A DNA stretch of 64,000 nt from positions 1-64,000 of the forward strand of contig NZ_BSTC01000014.1 in NCBI RefSeq assembly GCF_030269305.1, in the 5' to 3' direction. Source of the DNA: Kineosporia sp. NBRC 101731. GTDB taxonomy: Bacteria; Actinomycetota; Actinomycetes; Actinomycetales; Kineosporiaceae. This document shows positions 44,233 through 53,299 of the stretch, in pieces. The stretch's first letter is position 1. Each line of letters opens with the position of its first letter. Both the position numbers and the translations under genes were made by a program. A model generated the notes under the pieces. It was not told where the DNA came from. It saw only the letters and a program-made list of their open reading frames with translations, and made no database searches.

Positions 44233-46395
44233 CTACGCATCCGGTAGGAAAGAAAGAGATTCCTGTCCGGAGAGCCGTAGCTGACCCAGCTCCTGAGTAC
44301 ATCGGGTCAGCGCTACGTACAACCCGTTCCAGCCCCGGGGTTCCCGGGTGATGCCGTGCGGGTCGACCACCAGCGTCGCATCCCACTCCAGGCCCTTCGC
44401 ACCGGTCGCTGTCAGTACCGGCACGTCGTCGGCCGCGCCCGCCCGCAGGGCCTTCACCACCGGGACGACCCAGCGCTCCGGGGCCACCACCCCCACCGTA
44501 CCGCCGGCCCAACGCCCACTCATGGCTGCCACCGCCTGCACCACCGCGGCCGGCAACCCGGACTCGTCCACCATGGATTCCCACGGACGCACCCCGGACG
44601 AGCGCACCGCCCGCGGCGGGGTGTTGCCGCTGCCGGCCCCGGCGAGCACCGGGCCGGTGAGTTCCATGACCTCGCGCGGAGTGCGGTAGCAGATGGTGAG
44701 CTCGGCCGGGGTCCAGCGCTCGCCCAGGGTGGCCCGCACCGCCTCGTCCCAGCTGGTGTGCCGGTGGGCCGCCTCCGTCTGGTCGATGTCACCGACCGCG
44801 GTGACCGATCCGGTCGGGCAGCGCCGCAGCACCATGTGCCACTGCATCTCCGAGAGTTCCTGGGCCTCGTCGATCACCACGTGCCCGTAGACCCAGCCCC
44901 GGTCGGACCGGGCCCGGTCGGCCACGAACTCCTCGGTCCGGTCTTCTCTTTCGACAGCACTGCCGAGCTGGTCGGCCACCGCGTCGAGCAGGGGCACGTC
45001 ACTCGGCGCCCAGCCCGCCCTTTCACCGGTGACGAGGTCGATCTCGTCCTCGTTCAGGTGGGCCGGGCCCGCGTGACGGCGCAACCGCGCCTCGTCGTGG
45101 AGCAACTGCTCCAGCACGGCCTGCGGATCGAGGTCGGGCCACCACCCCCGCAGGAACGTGGCGATGTCGGCACTGGCCGCGATGTTCGCGCGCAGGTCGT
45201 CCACCTCGTCGTCCGACATCATCCCGTCGATGTCGGCGCCCACCGCCGTACCGGCCGGGGCGATCGTCTTCTTCGCACCGCGGTCGAAGACGGCCAGAAC
45301 GTCTTCCAGTCCTTCCTCGACCTCGGTGAGCATCGCCTCCCGGCGCTCCAGGACGGCTTCGGTGAGGATCTGGCGGAAGTGCTCGGTGAACACCCGCCGG
45401 GCCTGGTGGTACGGCCGGCCGGACACCGATCGCAGGGCCTGCCGCACGACGCTCCCGGGCACCGTGTACGACTCCCCCTCCCAGCGCACGGTCAGGTCCT
45501 GTGGCGGCGGACGCAGCGAGGCGACGTGGCTCTCGATCGCCGGCTGCCACCCGGCCCGGCCCTTGACCTCCGCGGCCCGGCGGCTCTCCGCCCGGGTCAC
45601 CGTGATCCCGGGGATCAGCGCGTCGAGCGTGCACGACACCACCGCGGTCTCCCCCAGCGCGGGCAGAACCTGGGCGATGTAGTCGAGGAACCGGGTGGAG
45701 GGCCCGAGCACCAGTACCGCCTGATCGGCCATCTGCCGATGGGTGAACAGCAGATAGGCCACCCGGTGCAGGGCCACCACCGTCTTGCCCGTACCAGGGC
45801 CGCCCTGAACGATCAGAGGGCTGTTCGCCGGGGCCCGGACGATGTCGTCCTGTTCGCGCTGCAGTGTCGCGATCGCGGTGGACATCTGCCCGGTGCGGCG
45901 CTGTCCCAGGGCCGCCAGCAGGGCGCCCTCACCGACGATCTCGCCGTTCGGTTCCGCGGCCTGTGCGTCGAGTGGCTCGTCGTTCACACCGACGACGGTG
46001 GTCGCCTCGACGCGCAGGTGCCGGCGCCGGGACTGACCCTGCGGTTCGAGCGGCGTGGCCGTGTAGAACGCCCGCGCCGCCTCGGCCCGCCAGTCCACGA
46101 CCAGCGGATCGGCGTCCTCGTCCTCCTCGCGCAGCCCGATCCGGCCGATCCGCCGCACCGTCCCGTCCTGCGCGTCCAGACGCCCGAAGACCAGTCCGTC
46201 GCGGGCCCGGCGCAGCTCCTCGTACCTCTGCCGCAGACCCCGGGCGCGCGCCTTCCCAGCGTGATCACTTTCAGCGCCTTTGATTTCGCTTTCCAGATGC
46301 GAGAGCACCTGATCGTGACGCGCCAGGGCCCGGTCGAGGAACTCCTGTTCCTGGGCGACAGCGAGCCGCTCGGGGCCGGACAGATCGCGGTACAT
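44233..46395 (-). CDS. HelD-family RNA-polymerase-associated helicase (HelR-like)
   Basis: A 720-residue SF1 (UvrD/Rep-like) ATPase of the HelD family. The N-terminal coiled coil (EQEFLDRALARHDQVLSHLE, then RARGLRQRYEELRRARDGLV) is the part that enters RNA polymerase in HelD. Walker A is LIVQGGPGTGKTVVALHRVA; Walker B is VVIDEAQELSEMQW; motif VI region is LTRCTQELGQLRLSG. ATG 46395 has GAGG six bases upstream; GTG 46410 is the alternative. HelR in Streptomyces displaces rifamycins and recycles stalled polymerase. I see no rifamycin-associated element upstream. Confidence 0.92.
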   Translation of the reverse strand: MYRDLSGPERLAVAQEQEFLDRALARHDQVLSHLESEIKGAESDHAGKARARGLRQRYEELRRARDGLVFGRLDAQDGTVRRIGRIGLREEDEDADPLVVDWRAEAARAFYTATPLEPQGQSRRRHLRVEATTVVGVNDEPLDAQAAEPNGEIVGEGALLAALGQRRTGQMSTAIATLQREQDDIVRAPANSPLIVQGGPGTGKTVVALHRVAYLLFTHRQMADQAVLVLGPSTRFLDYIAQVLPALGETAVVSCTLDALIPGITVTRAESRRAAEVKGRAGWQPAIESHVASLRPPPQDLTVRWEGESYTVPGSVVRQALRSVSGRPYHQARRVFTEHFRQILTEAVLERREAMLTEVEEGLEDVLAVFDRGAKKTIAPAGTAVGADIDGMMSDDEVDDLRANIAASADIATFLRGWWPDLDPQAVLEQLLHDEARLRRHAGPAHLNEDEIDLVTGERAGWAPSDVPLLDAVADQLGSAVEREDRTEEFVADRARSDRGWVYGHVVIDEAQELSEMQWHMVLRRCPTGSVTAVGDIDQTEAAHRHTSWDEAVRATLGERWTPAELTICYRTPREVMELTGPVLAGAGSGNTPPRAVRSSGVRPWESMVDESGLPAAVVQAVAAMSGRWAGGTVGVVAPERWVVPVVKALRAGAADDVPVLTATGAKGLEWDATLVVDPHGITREPRGWNGLYVALTRCTQELGQLRLSGQESLSFLPDA

Positions 46396-46410
46396 GAGAA
46401 ACCTCGTCAC

Positions 46411-46704
46411 CTGGGAGCGGATGCGCGGTCACATTAACGGCCCACCTGACCGCACCGCCAATCCAGAATCCGGCCAATTCTCTTGAGGAGAAAGATGTCT
46501 CAGATGCTTGCAGTGGCCCGGAGATCCATGTCCTCGAGATTCTTTTCCGCTTCGGGTCAGCCCTTGACAGCATCCTCCGCGCCTGATCATCGACCGAGCC
46601 CGGGATTCGGCGAGCAATCCCACCGCAGAGACGACGAACGCGAAAACCACGGTGCCCCGGCACAGTACGTTCGACGGTAGCTTTCGGGCCAGGCGCGCCC
46701 CGAC
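46411..46704. other. 294-bp stretch without a supportable gene
   Basis: Short frames on both strands lack family similarity and start signals. It separates the helicase gene from the TSUP pseudogene and is probably part of the same decayed zone. Confidence 0.6.
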
Positions 46705-47165
46705 TCAGCCGCCGAAGATGGTGCCGGGGATGAGGGCGGCGACAACGTTCTTCAGGGCACCGACCCGGCACAGCAACTCCTCCCGGAAGAGGGAGGCCAG
46801 GACGATCGCCTGCTCACCCATCACCGCGTCGGGACAGCCGCCGAAGATGCCGCACCCGAACACCGCCGGTTGCAGCCGGGCGCTGCCGCACCGGGCGCCC
46901 ACGACGATCGTGGGGACGATGCCCAGGACCTGCCGCTTCTGGCCGGCCAGATCGGGACAGCTCTGCCCGCGTCACTCGAGATGCCACTCGAGATGCCGCC
47001 CGAGATGCCGTTCGGGGCCACCGGGAGAGCGCTACCGACGCCGGCCGACGCCACCGGAACCCGGCACCGACACCGACCCCGACCCGCAGCACGAAGGCGA
47101 TCGACGATCCGCCGCCGGAGATCGCGTTCACGGCGCCGACCACCAGGCCGCCACCGAACCGGGCG
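46705..47165 (-). pseudogene. TSUP (TauE/SafE) permease, multiply frameshifted remnant
   Basis: Three reverse frames hold pieces of one TSUP permease. Near 47150 GGLVVGAVNAISGGGSSIAF matches the N-terminal glycine motif of the family. Near 46840 FGCGIFGGCPDAVMGEQAIV matches the middle FGA-type repeat. SLFREELLCRVGALKNVVAAL matches the D-L-QR-N-ALKN-V motif, quoted here as CRVGALKNVVAAL. Much of the protein between these is lost or out of frame. It differs from the intact TSUP gene at 6.1-6.9 kb and belongs to another subgroup. Confidence 0.75.
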
Positions 47166-47347
47166 GTGACTTCCCGGGGCCTCTTCAGAATTACCCCGGG
47201 GTTTCGCGGCTAACAGACGATAAAGGCCTCTTCAGCCACGCCGATGTTCGTGCGCAACGGTCCGAGTGCGGATCTACGTCAGATCCGGACGACCCGCCGG
47301 GGCGCGACACGGGAAATATTGGGGCAAAATGTCGGTCTGGCCAGGCA

Positions 47348-47412
47348 AAACACCAGGTGTTTCCCCCCGATGGGCCAATCTGACGCCATGTACCTGGTGG
47401 GTAACCCACCAG
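47348..47412 (+). promoter_or_regulatory. two palindromes in the cold-shock gene leader
   Basis: AAACACC-A-GGTGTTT (47348-47362) and CTGGTGGGT-A-ACCCACCAG (47394-47412) lie 80-145 bp before the cold-shock start. The two share GGTG/CACC cores and could also pair with one another, giving alternative structures. Either DNA sites or a temperature-sensitive leader; undecided. Confidence 0.5.
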
Positions 47413-47492
47413 AAAGGCCGAGAAGGCTCTATGCTGGTGCGAGCCCCGCTAAGGCAATAAGGCAAGAGCGGGCGTCTGGGTTTGGGAGAAAC

Positions 47493-47699
47493 ATGGCACA
47501 GGGCACCGTCAAGTGGTTCAACGCCGAAAAGGGATTCGGCTTCATCTCGGTCGACGAGGGCGGCGCCGACGTCTTCGTCCACTGGTCGGCCATCCAGATG
47601 GACGGCTACCGCTCGCTGGACGAAGGCCAGCGTGTGGAGTTCGAGGTCACGCAGGGCCAGAAGGGCCCGCAGGCCGAGGCCGTGCGGGCAGCTTCCTGA
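47493..47699 (+). CDS. cold-shock protein (CspA family)
   Basis: A 68-residue OB-fold protein. RNP1 is [17 protein letters not shown] and RNP2 is [14 protein letters not shown]; the end is [24 protein letters not shown] 47493 is preceded by GGGAG. Binds single-stranded RNA/DNA. It stands alone, with a long structured leader upstream and a strong hairpin about 190 bp downstream. Confidence 0.97.
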   Translation: MAQGTVKWFNAEKGFGFISVDEGGADVFVHWSAIQMDGYRSLDEGQRVEFEVTQGQKGPQAEAVRAAS

Positions 47700-47888
47700 C
47701 CGCAGCCTTACTCAAGGCTTCGCGGCTCGGCCCTGCCGTAGCCGCAGCTCATAACAGTTCTCGCTTGGTGATGGCTCCACCACGCCAGGCATAGACCCTG
47801 CTCATTCAAGGGCTGACCTAGTCGCCCCGAGCAGACCAGACGTATCCCGGCGCGGAGTCTGACCAGGACTGTTGATGAGCAAACCGGG

Positions 47889-47918
47889 AGTGCGTCCGGC
47901 CTTCGGGCCGGGCGCACT
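47889..47918 (+). terminator. strong stem-loop downstream of the cold-shock gene
   Basis: GTGCG-T-CCGGCC-TTC-GGGCCGG-GCGCAC folds into a stem of about 11 pairs with one bulge, followed by TTCTACGTT. It lies about 190 bp after the stop codon. Likely terminator, but it could belong to an unannotated RNA. Confidence 0.55.
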
Positions 47919-48910
47919 TCTACGTTCCAGGTCCAGTTCCAGTTCGAGGTCCAGGCAGAGTCCGGAACGGCCAAGGGCTCCCGCCCTCAGGCACAACACG
48001 GCCCCGATCACGCGGTCAGGGTCAGCGCCATCGCGAACGGGCCGGTCGCAGTGTGTCCGCACCGCCAGCCACCAGCCCCAGCCGGTCTCGGCCGCACCCC
48101 GTGTTTGCCGGCTCTACCCCCGCGCCAGGCTGCCCCGCACGCCCTGAGCTGTTCGGCACCTCCCGGGCCGCTGGTACTCGCGACCCGCTCGACCCGCCCC
48201 CAGCTGGCTGGCACTCCCCAGCTGGCACTCCCAATTGCTGGCACTCCCTAACTGCTGGCACTTCCGACCTGCTCGGCATGCCCCAGCCGCCGGTCCTCCC
48301 GAGCTGCTGGTTACCCCGACCCGTTCGGCATGTTCCCAGCTGTTGGCACTCCTGCCCTGATCGGCACTTCAGGACCGTTCGGACTCCCCGGGACCGTCTT
48401 CTTCTCTCAATGCCCCCGGCCCGGACTGCGCAGTCACCTCGTGATCGGGCCGCATCGGCATCAGCTCACCACCGGCCCTGCATGCGCCCAGCACCAGCTC
48501 GGTACCGGTGGACATCAGGTCGGCGCCCGGTCGGCGCCCGCTGGGTGTACGTCGGGGCAGTATCCGAGAGTCATCCGGGCACTACTGCTCTGGATCGGGC
48601 CGCGAGGGGCCTTGGCCGGGGTCCTTTCGAGTCGCTGTCTTCCCCTGCTTACTTGTTCGCTGAAAGCCGAGGAGATGAGTCGCCGGAAATCCCGGTGCGG
48701 CATTGTTGATCAAGGCAATGCTTCTGCCCAGTTCCTTCACAGCCCCGAAATGATGCCGTCATTCACGGCGCTTCTTCTACGGCTGTAGGAGTCGCGACTC
48801 AAGTCCGGACCACGGCCAACGCCATTTCGCTGCCGGGCGCTCGGGGGGGGTGGGGCCGACCGCTTGCCGTTACCTACAGCGGGGTTGCGAAACCGTTACA
48901 CAACGGCGGA
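47919..48910. other. about 1 kb without a supportable gene; contains short degenerate repeats
   Basis: Frames on both strands are repetitive or lack similarity. At 47927-47956 a CCAGGT/CCAGTT hexamer recurs. At 48207-48265 four copies of GCTGGCACTCCC are spaced 14, 16 and 17 bp, and weaker copies continue to about 48375. At 48511-48533 a GTCGGCGCCCG unit is doubled. No RNA gene recognised. Confidence 0.6.
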
Positions 48911-49016
48911 GCGTTCGCCGAGCGGGGGTTCGGCCCGTGCTGGTGGTGCAGGACGGGAGTTTCGTCGGCGGGGTGGTCACGGTCACCGGATCAACCGGCG
49001 CATCCTGGCGGCGTGA
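48911..49016 (+). pseudogene. CBS-domain remnant
   Basis: RRAGVRPVLVVQDGSFVGGV followed by VTVT reads like the last strands of a CBS domain. One base shift later INRRILAA and a TGA (49014-49016) would complete it. No preceding domain is left. Likely the tail of a CBS-containing protein such as a site-2-protease homologue. Confidence 0.4.
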
Positions 49017-49214
49017 GTGATGTCGTGGGGTGATCCGGCACGCTGGGCCGGGCCACCGAGGCGAACGCGACCGGACTGATCAGCGCCGCATCGCCGGGGC
49101 AAGCCTGCGCGCTGCCTTCGGGGCCTTGACCGAGTCCGGCCCGGACGCCATTCCAAGACGTTCCTGCGCGAGTACCGGTCTCTGCGCGACCCGCGCAGAG
49201 ATCTTCCTCGGGCC

Positions 49215-49657
49215 GGGAAGCGACGCAGGAAGGCCGAGCCGATGCGGGCGTCGCGCTCGACCTGGATGTACACGGGTAGGAGCGTGAGAGTCATGAGCGC
49301 GGCGAAAACACCGAACCACAGCCACTGGTTGATGAGGAAGTTTCCCCATCACCCCATGACCAGTCCAGCCTGAACGACTGTCAGAGCACGCGCGGACCGC
49401 AGGGTCGTGGCCTTCAGGCGTAGCTCGACCAACTGTGATTCGGTGAGCTCCACGTCGTCAGGGCGCTGACGAGCCTGAAGCAGGGCGTCTTTCTGGGCCA
49501 GCCCTTACGGACGGTCCGGGGAAAGGCCTGCGGCCCGGCGCTTCTCGACCTGGTTGATCGAGTCGTGGTAGATCCGGACCACCGCGATCATCACCGCCGC
49601 CAGACCGCTGAAGACCAGCACCAGCCCGCTCCGGTCCAGGATCCCGATCCCGTCCAT
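49215..49657 (-). pseudogene. third copy of the three-helix membrane protein array, two in-frame stops
   Basis: Starting at ATG 49657, the same frame reads GILDRSGLVLVFSGLAAVM, then ELTESQLVELRLKATTLRSA, then LVMG-stop-WGNFLINQWLW and ERDARIGSAFLRRFP. These segments line up with the two intact paralogs at 49.7-50.7 kb. The frame is broken by a TAA at 49507-49505 and a TGA at 49351-49349. The TGA stands where copy 1 has Ser in LMGSWGSF, a one-base change from TCA. After FLRRFP the paralogous C-terminus is replaced by unrelated Arg-rich sequence, although the frame stays open to 48983. Confidence 0.8.
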
Positions 49658-49661
49658 CTCC

Positions 49662-50150
49662 TCAGACGAGCGGGCCGCGATCGCCCGTCGCTTCGTCCCC
49701 CATGGGCTCGGTTTCGGGATAGCGGCGCAGGAAAGTGTCCGCGGGACGGGCATTGCGCTCGGTCAGGACGATGAAGGCGATGGCGAACAGGGTGAACGCG
49801 ACGGCGAACGGGCCCCACCACCAGAAGGGCGCCTCGACCAGGAATCCCCACTGCCCGATGGTCATCCCCACACTCGTCAGCTCGAGCCACCGCTGAGATC
49901 GCAGCCATCGGGCGTAGGAACGCAACCGGATCATCTGCTCACGGGAGCCGGGGCCCTGTTCAAGAACCTCGAGAAGACGTTCTCTCTGCCGGAAGTGGCT
50001 GGGCATGCTCTCGGGCAGACCTGCTTCCCGGCGCAGCCTGCCCATCCGGACCGCGCTCAGGACACCCAGAACGCTGCCGATCACCGCCAGGGCGAAACCC
50101 ACGACGCTCAGGCCCAACGCCAGCCGGTCCAGATTGCCCCAATCGTCCAT
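49662..50150 (-). CDS. three-helix membrane protein, array copy 2
   Basis: About 162 residues (ATG 50150; GTG 50156 also possible). The first helix is LDRLALGLSVVGFALAVIGS. A basic cytoplasmic-like loop with a REQMIRLRSYARWLRSQRW segment follows, then two helices around VGMTIGQWGFLVEAPFWWWG and PFAVAFTLFAIAFIVLTERN. The C-terminus RPADTFLRRYPETEPMGDEA is nearly shared with copy 1. Function unknown. Encoded between copies 1 and 3, all on the minus strand, divergent from the S53 peptidase. Confidence 0.8.
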   Translation of the reverse strand: MDDWGNLDRLALGLSVVGFALAVIGSVLGVLSAVRMGRLRREAGLPESMPSHFRQRERLLEVLEQGPGSREQMIRLRSYARWLRSQRWLELTSVGMTIGQWGFLVEAPFWWWGPFAVAFTLFAIAFIVLTERNARPADTFLRRYPETEPMGDEATGDRGPLV

Positions 50151-50214
50151 GGGCACACTTCACCGCCCGATCAACCCGGTCGCAACCCGAGTGATCAAGG
50201 AAGCCCTTCCGGAC

Positions 50215-50700
50215 TCAGGCGACGGGACCCCGATCGCCCGTCGCCTCGTCCCCCATCGGCTCCCCCTCGGGATACCGACGCAGGAAGGTGTCGGCGACCC
50301 GGGCATTACGCTCGGAAAAGACGAGGAGGGGCAAGTAGATGACAGTCACCAGGCCGGCGACCGAAACCTGCCCGCCGCTGGGCGTCTGTAGAAAACTTCC
50401 CCAGGACCCCATCAGGACTCCGGTCTGGAGGAGCACCATCCACCGGCGGGACCGCAGGGCGGTGGCGTACAGCCGCAGTTCGGTCAGCCGTTCGGGAGCG
50501 GTTCCGGATCCCAGGGCCGCCAGCAAGGCCCTCCTCTGCCCGAGATCGTTGGGCACCTTCGAGACAAGAGCGGCCGCCTGGCGCTTCCGGGTCTGCCGAT
50601 CCACGCTCAGCAGCACTACGACCGACCCGAGGAAGACCAGCGAAATGCCGAGCAGGGTCAGGACGAACCCGGCGGGGTCCGCTATGCCTTTTTCGTGCAC
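50215..50700 (-). CDS. three-helix membrane protein, array copy 1
   Basis: 161 residues from GTG 50700 (AAGG upstream). Layout as in copy 2: helix 1 GFVLTLLGISLVFLGSVVVL, a loop with APERLTELRLYATALRSRRW, helix 2 LLQTGVLMGSWGSFLQTP, helix 3 VAGLVTVIYLPLLVFSERNA, and the tail RVADTFLRRYPEGEPMGDEA. No known family recognised. The start is 134 bp from the divergent S53 peptidase, so a shared promoter region is likely. Confidence 0.8.
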   Translation of the reverse strand: MHEKGIADPAGFVLTLLGISLVFLGSVVVLLSVDRQTRKRQAAALVSKVPNDLGQRRALLAALGSGTAPERLTELRLYATALRSRRWMVLLQTGVLMGSWGSFLQTPSGGQVSVAGLVTVIYLPLLVFSERNARVADTFLRRYPEGEPMGDEATGDRGPVA

Positions 50701-50833
50701 ACCACACCTTGATCGTTCGCCGGTCCCCCGCGCAACCTCCACCCGGACGGGTATCGCCAATCCGGTGGTTCGAACCCATTGTTCTGGGCAGAATGTCCGG
50801 CGTAGGGGGAAGATCCACGGAGGGGGAAGCACG

Positions 50834-52414
50834 ATGACCAAGGATGGACGCGTCGTACTGCCGGGCAGCGAAAGCCGCCGCTGGCTGCGGGAGACGCCAC
50901 TGGAGACAACTCCGGAGCCGGAGGGGCGCACCCGGATCACGTTGCTGCTGCGCCGCCGGGCCCCGCTGCCCGACCGCCTGGTACAGACCGCCGCGGTGGT
51001 GACCAACGAGCAGCTCAGTAAGCAGTTCGGCGCCGACCCGGCGGATGTCGCGTTGGTCTCGGAGATCGTTCAGCGGGCGGGCCTGCAGGTGGTGGAGGCC
51101 GACGCCGAGGCCCGCCTGGTCACGGTGGAGGGCACGCTGGCCGGGCTGACCAGCGTGTTCGGCACCGAGCTGGAACTCTTCGAGGGGGAAGACCCGTTCC
51201 GCCCCGACCCGGTGCGGTACCGGCGGCGGATCGGTGAGATGACTCTGCCCGCAGAGCTGGACGGCATCGTCCTGTCGGTGATCGGCCTGGGCACGCAGCC
51301 CATTGCCCGTCCCGAGTTCCACGTACCCGACAGCACTCCCCAGATCACCTACTCCCCAGTGGAACTCGGCCGACTCTACCGGTTCCCGCCGGAACTGGAC
51401 GGCACCGGGCGGCGACTGGCCGTGATCTCGCTGGGTGGGGCGTGCCGACCGCAGGATCTGGACGACTACTTCGCGGCGCTGGGTCTGAGCACCCCCGACA
51501 TCACGCACATCAGCATCGACGGTGCCCCGACCGCACCGGGCGACGGGCCGGCGACCCGGTTCGACCTCGAGGTCACGCTCGACCTGCAGATCGCCGGGGC
51601 CCTGGCCCCCGGCGCCACGATCCTCAACTACGTGACGCACAACAACGGCCAGGGCATCCTGCTGGCGCTGCGCGCGGCGATCCACGCCTCCCCGTCGCCG
51701 ACGGTCATCAGCCTGAGCTGGGGCTCGCCAGAGATCACCTACTCCGGTCAGCTCGCGCTGGCCATGCATGACCTGTTCGAAGACGCTGCGGCGCTGGGCA
51801 TCACGGTGTGCGCAGCCAGCGGTGACTCCGGCAGTTCCAGCGGCATGCCCGACGGTGGCTCCCACGTGAACTATCCCGCCTCCGATCCCTGCGTGCTGGC
51901 CTGCGGCGGCACCTCGCTGATCGCCGACCCGGCCACCGGCACCATCCACAGCGAGACGACCTGGAACACCGGGGCCTCCAGCGCGACCGGGGGTGGTGTC
52001 AGCGGCGTCTTCGACCTTCCCCCGTGGCAGGGAACGGCCGACGTGCCACCGCGTCCCGACGCACAGGAGCACGGACGCGGCGTGCCCGACGTGGCGGCGA
52101 ACGCCGACAACCAGACCGGCTACCGGATTCTTCTGGGCGGCAACGAGATCTGCGTGGGCGGCACCAGCGCCGCCACCCCGTTGTGGGCGGCGCTGGTGTG
52201 CCGGGCGGCGCAGTCGCTGGACCGGCCGCTGGGTCTGCTGCAGCCGCTGATCTACCAGGACCTGAAGGCCGACACGGTGACCCCGGGCTTTCGCGACGTG
52301 GTGCTCGGTGACAACGGCACGTACGCGGCCCGGCCAGGCTGGGACCCGAACACCGGCCTGGGATCGCCGCACGGCGAGGAACTGCTGGCAGTGCTACGGC
52401 AACGGTTCAGCTGA
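50834..52414 (+). CDS. S53 family serine-carboxyl peptidase (sedolisin/kumamolisin-like)
   Basis: A 526-residue proenzyme with no signal peptide. The pro-kumamolisin domain is about residues 30-165. The catalytic domain starts near ITYSPVELGRLYRFP. Catalytic Glu and Asp are in TRFDLEVTLDLQIAGA (E246, D250). Oxyanion Asp is in AASGDSGSSSG (D331), nucleophile Ser in CVGGTSAATPLWAAL (S445), and a calcium-site-like GDNGTYAARPGWDPNTGLGS is near the end. GGGGGAAG precedes ATG 50834. The lack of a leader suggests non-classical export or an intracellular role. Confidence 0.94.
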   Translation: MTKDGRVVLPGSESRRWLRETPLETTPEPEGRTRITLLLRRRAPLPDRLVQTAAVVTNEQLSKQFGADPADVALVSEIVQRAGLQVVEADAEARLVTVEGTLAGLTSVFGTELELFEGEDPFRPDPVRYRRRIGEMTLPAELDGIVLSVIGLGTQPIARPEFHVPDSTPQITYSPVELGRLYRFPPELDGTGRRLAVISLGGACRPQDLDDYFAALGLSTPDITHISIDGAPTAPGDGPATRFDLEVTLDLQIAGALAPGATILNYVTHNNGQGILLALRAAIHASPSPTVISLSWGSPEITYSGQLALAMHDLFEDAAALGITVCAASGDSGSSSGMPDGGSHVNYPASDPCVLACGGTSLIADPATGTIHSETTWNTGASSATGGGVSGVFDLPPWQGTADVPPRPDAQEHGRGVPDVAANADNQTGYRILLGGNEICVGGTSAATPLWAALVCRAAQSLDRPLGLLQPLIYQDLKADTVTPGFRDVVLGDNGTYAARPGWDPNTGLGSPHGEELLAVLRQRFS

Positions 52415-52601
52415 ACCGGGCCCGGTGAGCGGTCTCGCGGATCCGGGCGATCTGCTGCCGGTCGAGCCCGACGTCGGTTTCGGCTCGGGCATATTCGCCG
52501 GACAGGGTGATCGCCGACGCCCGTGGGTCGTCGGTGGCCAAGGCCACCGGCACCCCGGCGGCGAGCAGAGCGTGCACCGGGTGCTCCCGGTAACTGCTGG
52601 C
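52407..52601 (-). pseudogene. adenosine deaminase, C-terminal remnant
   Basis: About 64 residues, EHPVHALLAAGVPVALATDD followed by SAITLSGEYARAETDVGL and IARIRETAHRARFS. They match the last part of adenosine deaminase (H-P-L-x-x-L-x-x-G-V, the SDDP-type motif, then the closing helices). No catalytic core remains. A second stretch with LAPREVRSAVVFGDHSFRQDF near 52850-52920 may be another piece. Its stop shares the palindrome GGTTCAGCTGAACC with the S53 gene stop. Confidence 0.7.
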
Positions 52602-52923
52602 CACACTGGACACCCCGGCCCGGCAGGCCGAGCACCTCGCCGACGTCGGGGTGAGTCGTAGCCGGCCAACCGGCGAGGCGGACCTGCGCACCCTCGAGGG
52701 TGGATCACAGCAGCGGCATGTGCGCTGCCACCCGTCGCAGATCGGGATGGGCAAAACGGGACAACAGGGCATCGAACAGCACGAAGAAACCTTCTGGCAG
52801 ACAAAGGACCACGACAGTGCAGCGAACGGGGGGTTCGCCTACTGGTAGAAGTCCTGCCGGAACGAGTGGTCGCCGAAGACGACAGCGCTGCGCACCTCAC
52901 GCGGGGCCAGCCTCCAGATCACG

Positions 52924-53299
52924 GCGCGATGCTAGCGCACCGCCGCGCCGCCCGGCACCCCCGATCAGGGACGACGGCCGAATCATCACGAAAACGGGCA
53001 TTCCCCCCATAGTTACTCTGATGTAGCATCGGGCTGGATCGATGGGGTAAGCGGTCGATCAGAACTGCCACGGGCCGACCGCCACGTGACAGTGGCAGTG
53101 TCGCGCGGAACCAGAACCTTCCGCCGCTGCCGAAAAATGGTGACTCACCATTCATTCCAGGGGGCCGTCAATGATGACGCACGACCGGACATTCACTTCC
53201 GCTCATCCGAGCTGAATTCCTCACTTAGCAAAGACCTCTCACGTTCGTCTGTCCGACAGCACTTTTCGCTGTCCGGAGACTTCGTCCTGCCTGCACGCC
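52924..53299. other. 376-bp region upstream of the biosynthetic cluster
   Basis: No gene. It holds two inverted repeats that could be operators: GATCGA (53037-53042) with TCGATC (53055-53060), and CTGCCAC (53065-53071) with GTGGCAG (53092-53098) flanking a CCACGTGA core. TAGCAT near 53023 could serve as a -10. No cluster-linked regulator gene is found on this side. Confidence 0.4.

Noticed and set aside
44356-46437. 693-residue plus-strand frame
   Set aside because: Shadow of the HelR-like gene; no motif.
48207-48375. CRISPR array
   Set aside because: GCTGGCACTCCC units are only 12 bp with 2-5 bp gaps and drift quickly. There are no spacers or cas genes.
48053-48709. 218-residue plus-strand protein
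   Set aside because: Composed of simple repeats (Pro/His/Ser) and lacking a ribosome site or similarity.
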